Of a stretch of 40,885 nt of DNA, positions 40,700 to 40,885 are shown piece after piece. The notes under the pieces are model-generated. The model saw only the letters and a list, made by a program, of their open reading frames with translations. It ran no database searches and was not told the DNA's origin. Location of the stretch: contig JAERRW010000027.1 in assembly GCA_016735235.1 (NCBI GenBank), positions 1 through 40,885 of the forward strand, given 5' to 3'. Position 1 is the first letter of the stretch. Every line of letters begins with the position of its first letter. The DNA is from Sulfurospirillum sp. (GTDB taxonomy: Bacteria > Campylobacterota > Campylobacteria > Campylobacterales > Sulfurospirillaceae). The translations under genes and the position numbers were made by a program.

Positions 40700-40885
40700 T
40701 CATAAACGAATACCTTTGACTAGAATTATAGCATCCAAACCTGTAAGCTCTATAAAAGCCTCATAAGTAGTTGCATAATCAAGACACTTTCTAGGTCTTG
40801 AATTGAGCTTATGAACAGCTTCTACGACCTCTTTTCTTGCAATGTCAGTAAACTTCATTCCTTTTGGAAAATATTGTCTTAGAAG
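40700..40885 (-). mobile_element. IS30-family transposase, C-terminal fragment (cut by window end)
   Basis: The leftward frame from the window edge encodes LLRQYFPKGMKF, then HKLNSRPRKCLDY, and stops at TGA (40700-40702). The blocks RQYFPKGT and LN.RPRK.L.Y are characteristic of the C-terminal end of IS30-family DDE transposases. The element is truncated only by the window; the IS end probably lies between 40673 and 40699, next to the PDZ lipoprotein start. No terminal inverted repeat could be assigned. Confidence 0.85.

Noticed and set aside
1-40885. CRISPR arrays, tRNA/rRNA genes, integrase, defence or toxin-antitoxin genes
   Set aside because: No regularly spaced repeats, no tRNA or rRNA signature and no such protein families were seen on either strand.

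Overview
This window looks like a chromosomal segment of a free-living Campylobacterota (Epsilonproteobacteria), most like Sulfurimonas or a close relative. The evidence is low GC (about one third by eye), very tight gene packing with many 1-11 bp overlaps and GTG/TTG starts, and gene order I recall from Campylobacter and Helicobacter. It also carries lineage markers: an HsrA/CosR-type regulator, a FlgS-type kinase, a second glutamyl-tRNA synthetase beside yggT and slt, and the futalosine-pathway enzyme MqnE. Most of the window is core genome. No rRNA, tRNA or CRISPR was seen.

Layout. (1) 1-2737: the tail of rnhB, a frameshifted formyltransferase remnant, a CaCA cation exchanger, ybeY and a MurF-N-terminus-like protein. 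(2) 2718-10089: metG, a small Cys protein, fbp, mobB, a divergent lipoprotein gene, slt, yggT-family and gltX, a block that matches C. jejuni Cj0837c-Cj0845c from memory. (3) 10157-20733: one long leftward cluster read as nadK-recN-tatD-mltD-rlpA-hisB-kdsC-lptC-lptA-engB-argA-like-(MreD-like)-mrdA, dominated by envelope functions (LPS transport, Kdo synthesis, murein synthesis and cleavage). (4) 20873-22577: fdhD with a coupled small protein made of a duplicated Cys motif, and an ABM monooxygenase. (5) 22683-27862: flgS rightward; nadA-nadC-flhB-RDD-membrane protein leftward. (6) 27945-32736: plsY-folB-cosR/hsrA-histidine kinase-fdxB-ppx rightward. (7) 32756-39638: bamA leftward; tyrA, a CoA-binding protein, an orphan coiled-coil protein, mqnE and a phosphoribosyltransferase rightward. 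(8) 39639-40885: an accessory-looking edge with a possible orphan promoter, a PDZ lipoprotein whose 3' end contains a REP-like palindrome, and the end of an IS30-family transposase cut by the window.

How the genes work together. The 10-21 kb cluster couples envelope biogenesis with NAD phosphorylation and DNA repair. BamA and LptA/LptC serve outer-membrane assembly; Slt, MltD, RlpA and PBP2 serve murein remodelling. NadA, NadC and NadK supply NAD(P). FlgS and FlhB belong to flagellar regulation and export. MobB and FdhD point to molybdenum enzymes such as formate dehydrogenase encoded elsewhere.

The most interesting points are: an HsrA/CosR orthologue with an intact phospho-acceptor site and an adjacent histidine kinase, unlike the orphan regulator of Helicobacter and Campylobacter; a two-copy Cys-motif protein translationally coupled to FdhD; strong enrichment of the palindrome TTACATGTAA; and an unrecognised coiled-coil protein with a pentanucleotide repeat forming its -10 region. 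I did not see a defence island or a clearly new multi-gene system.
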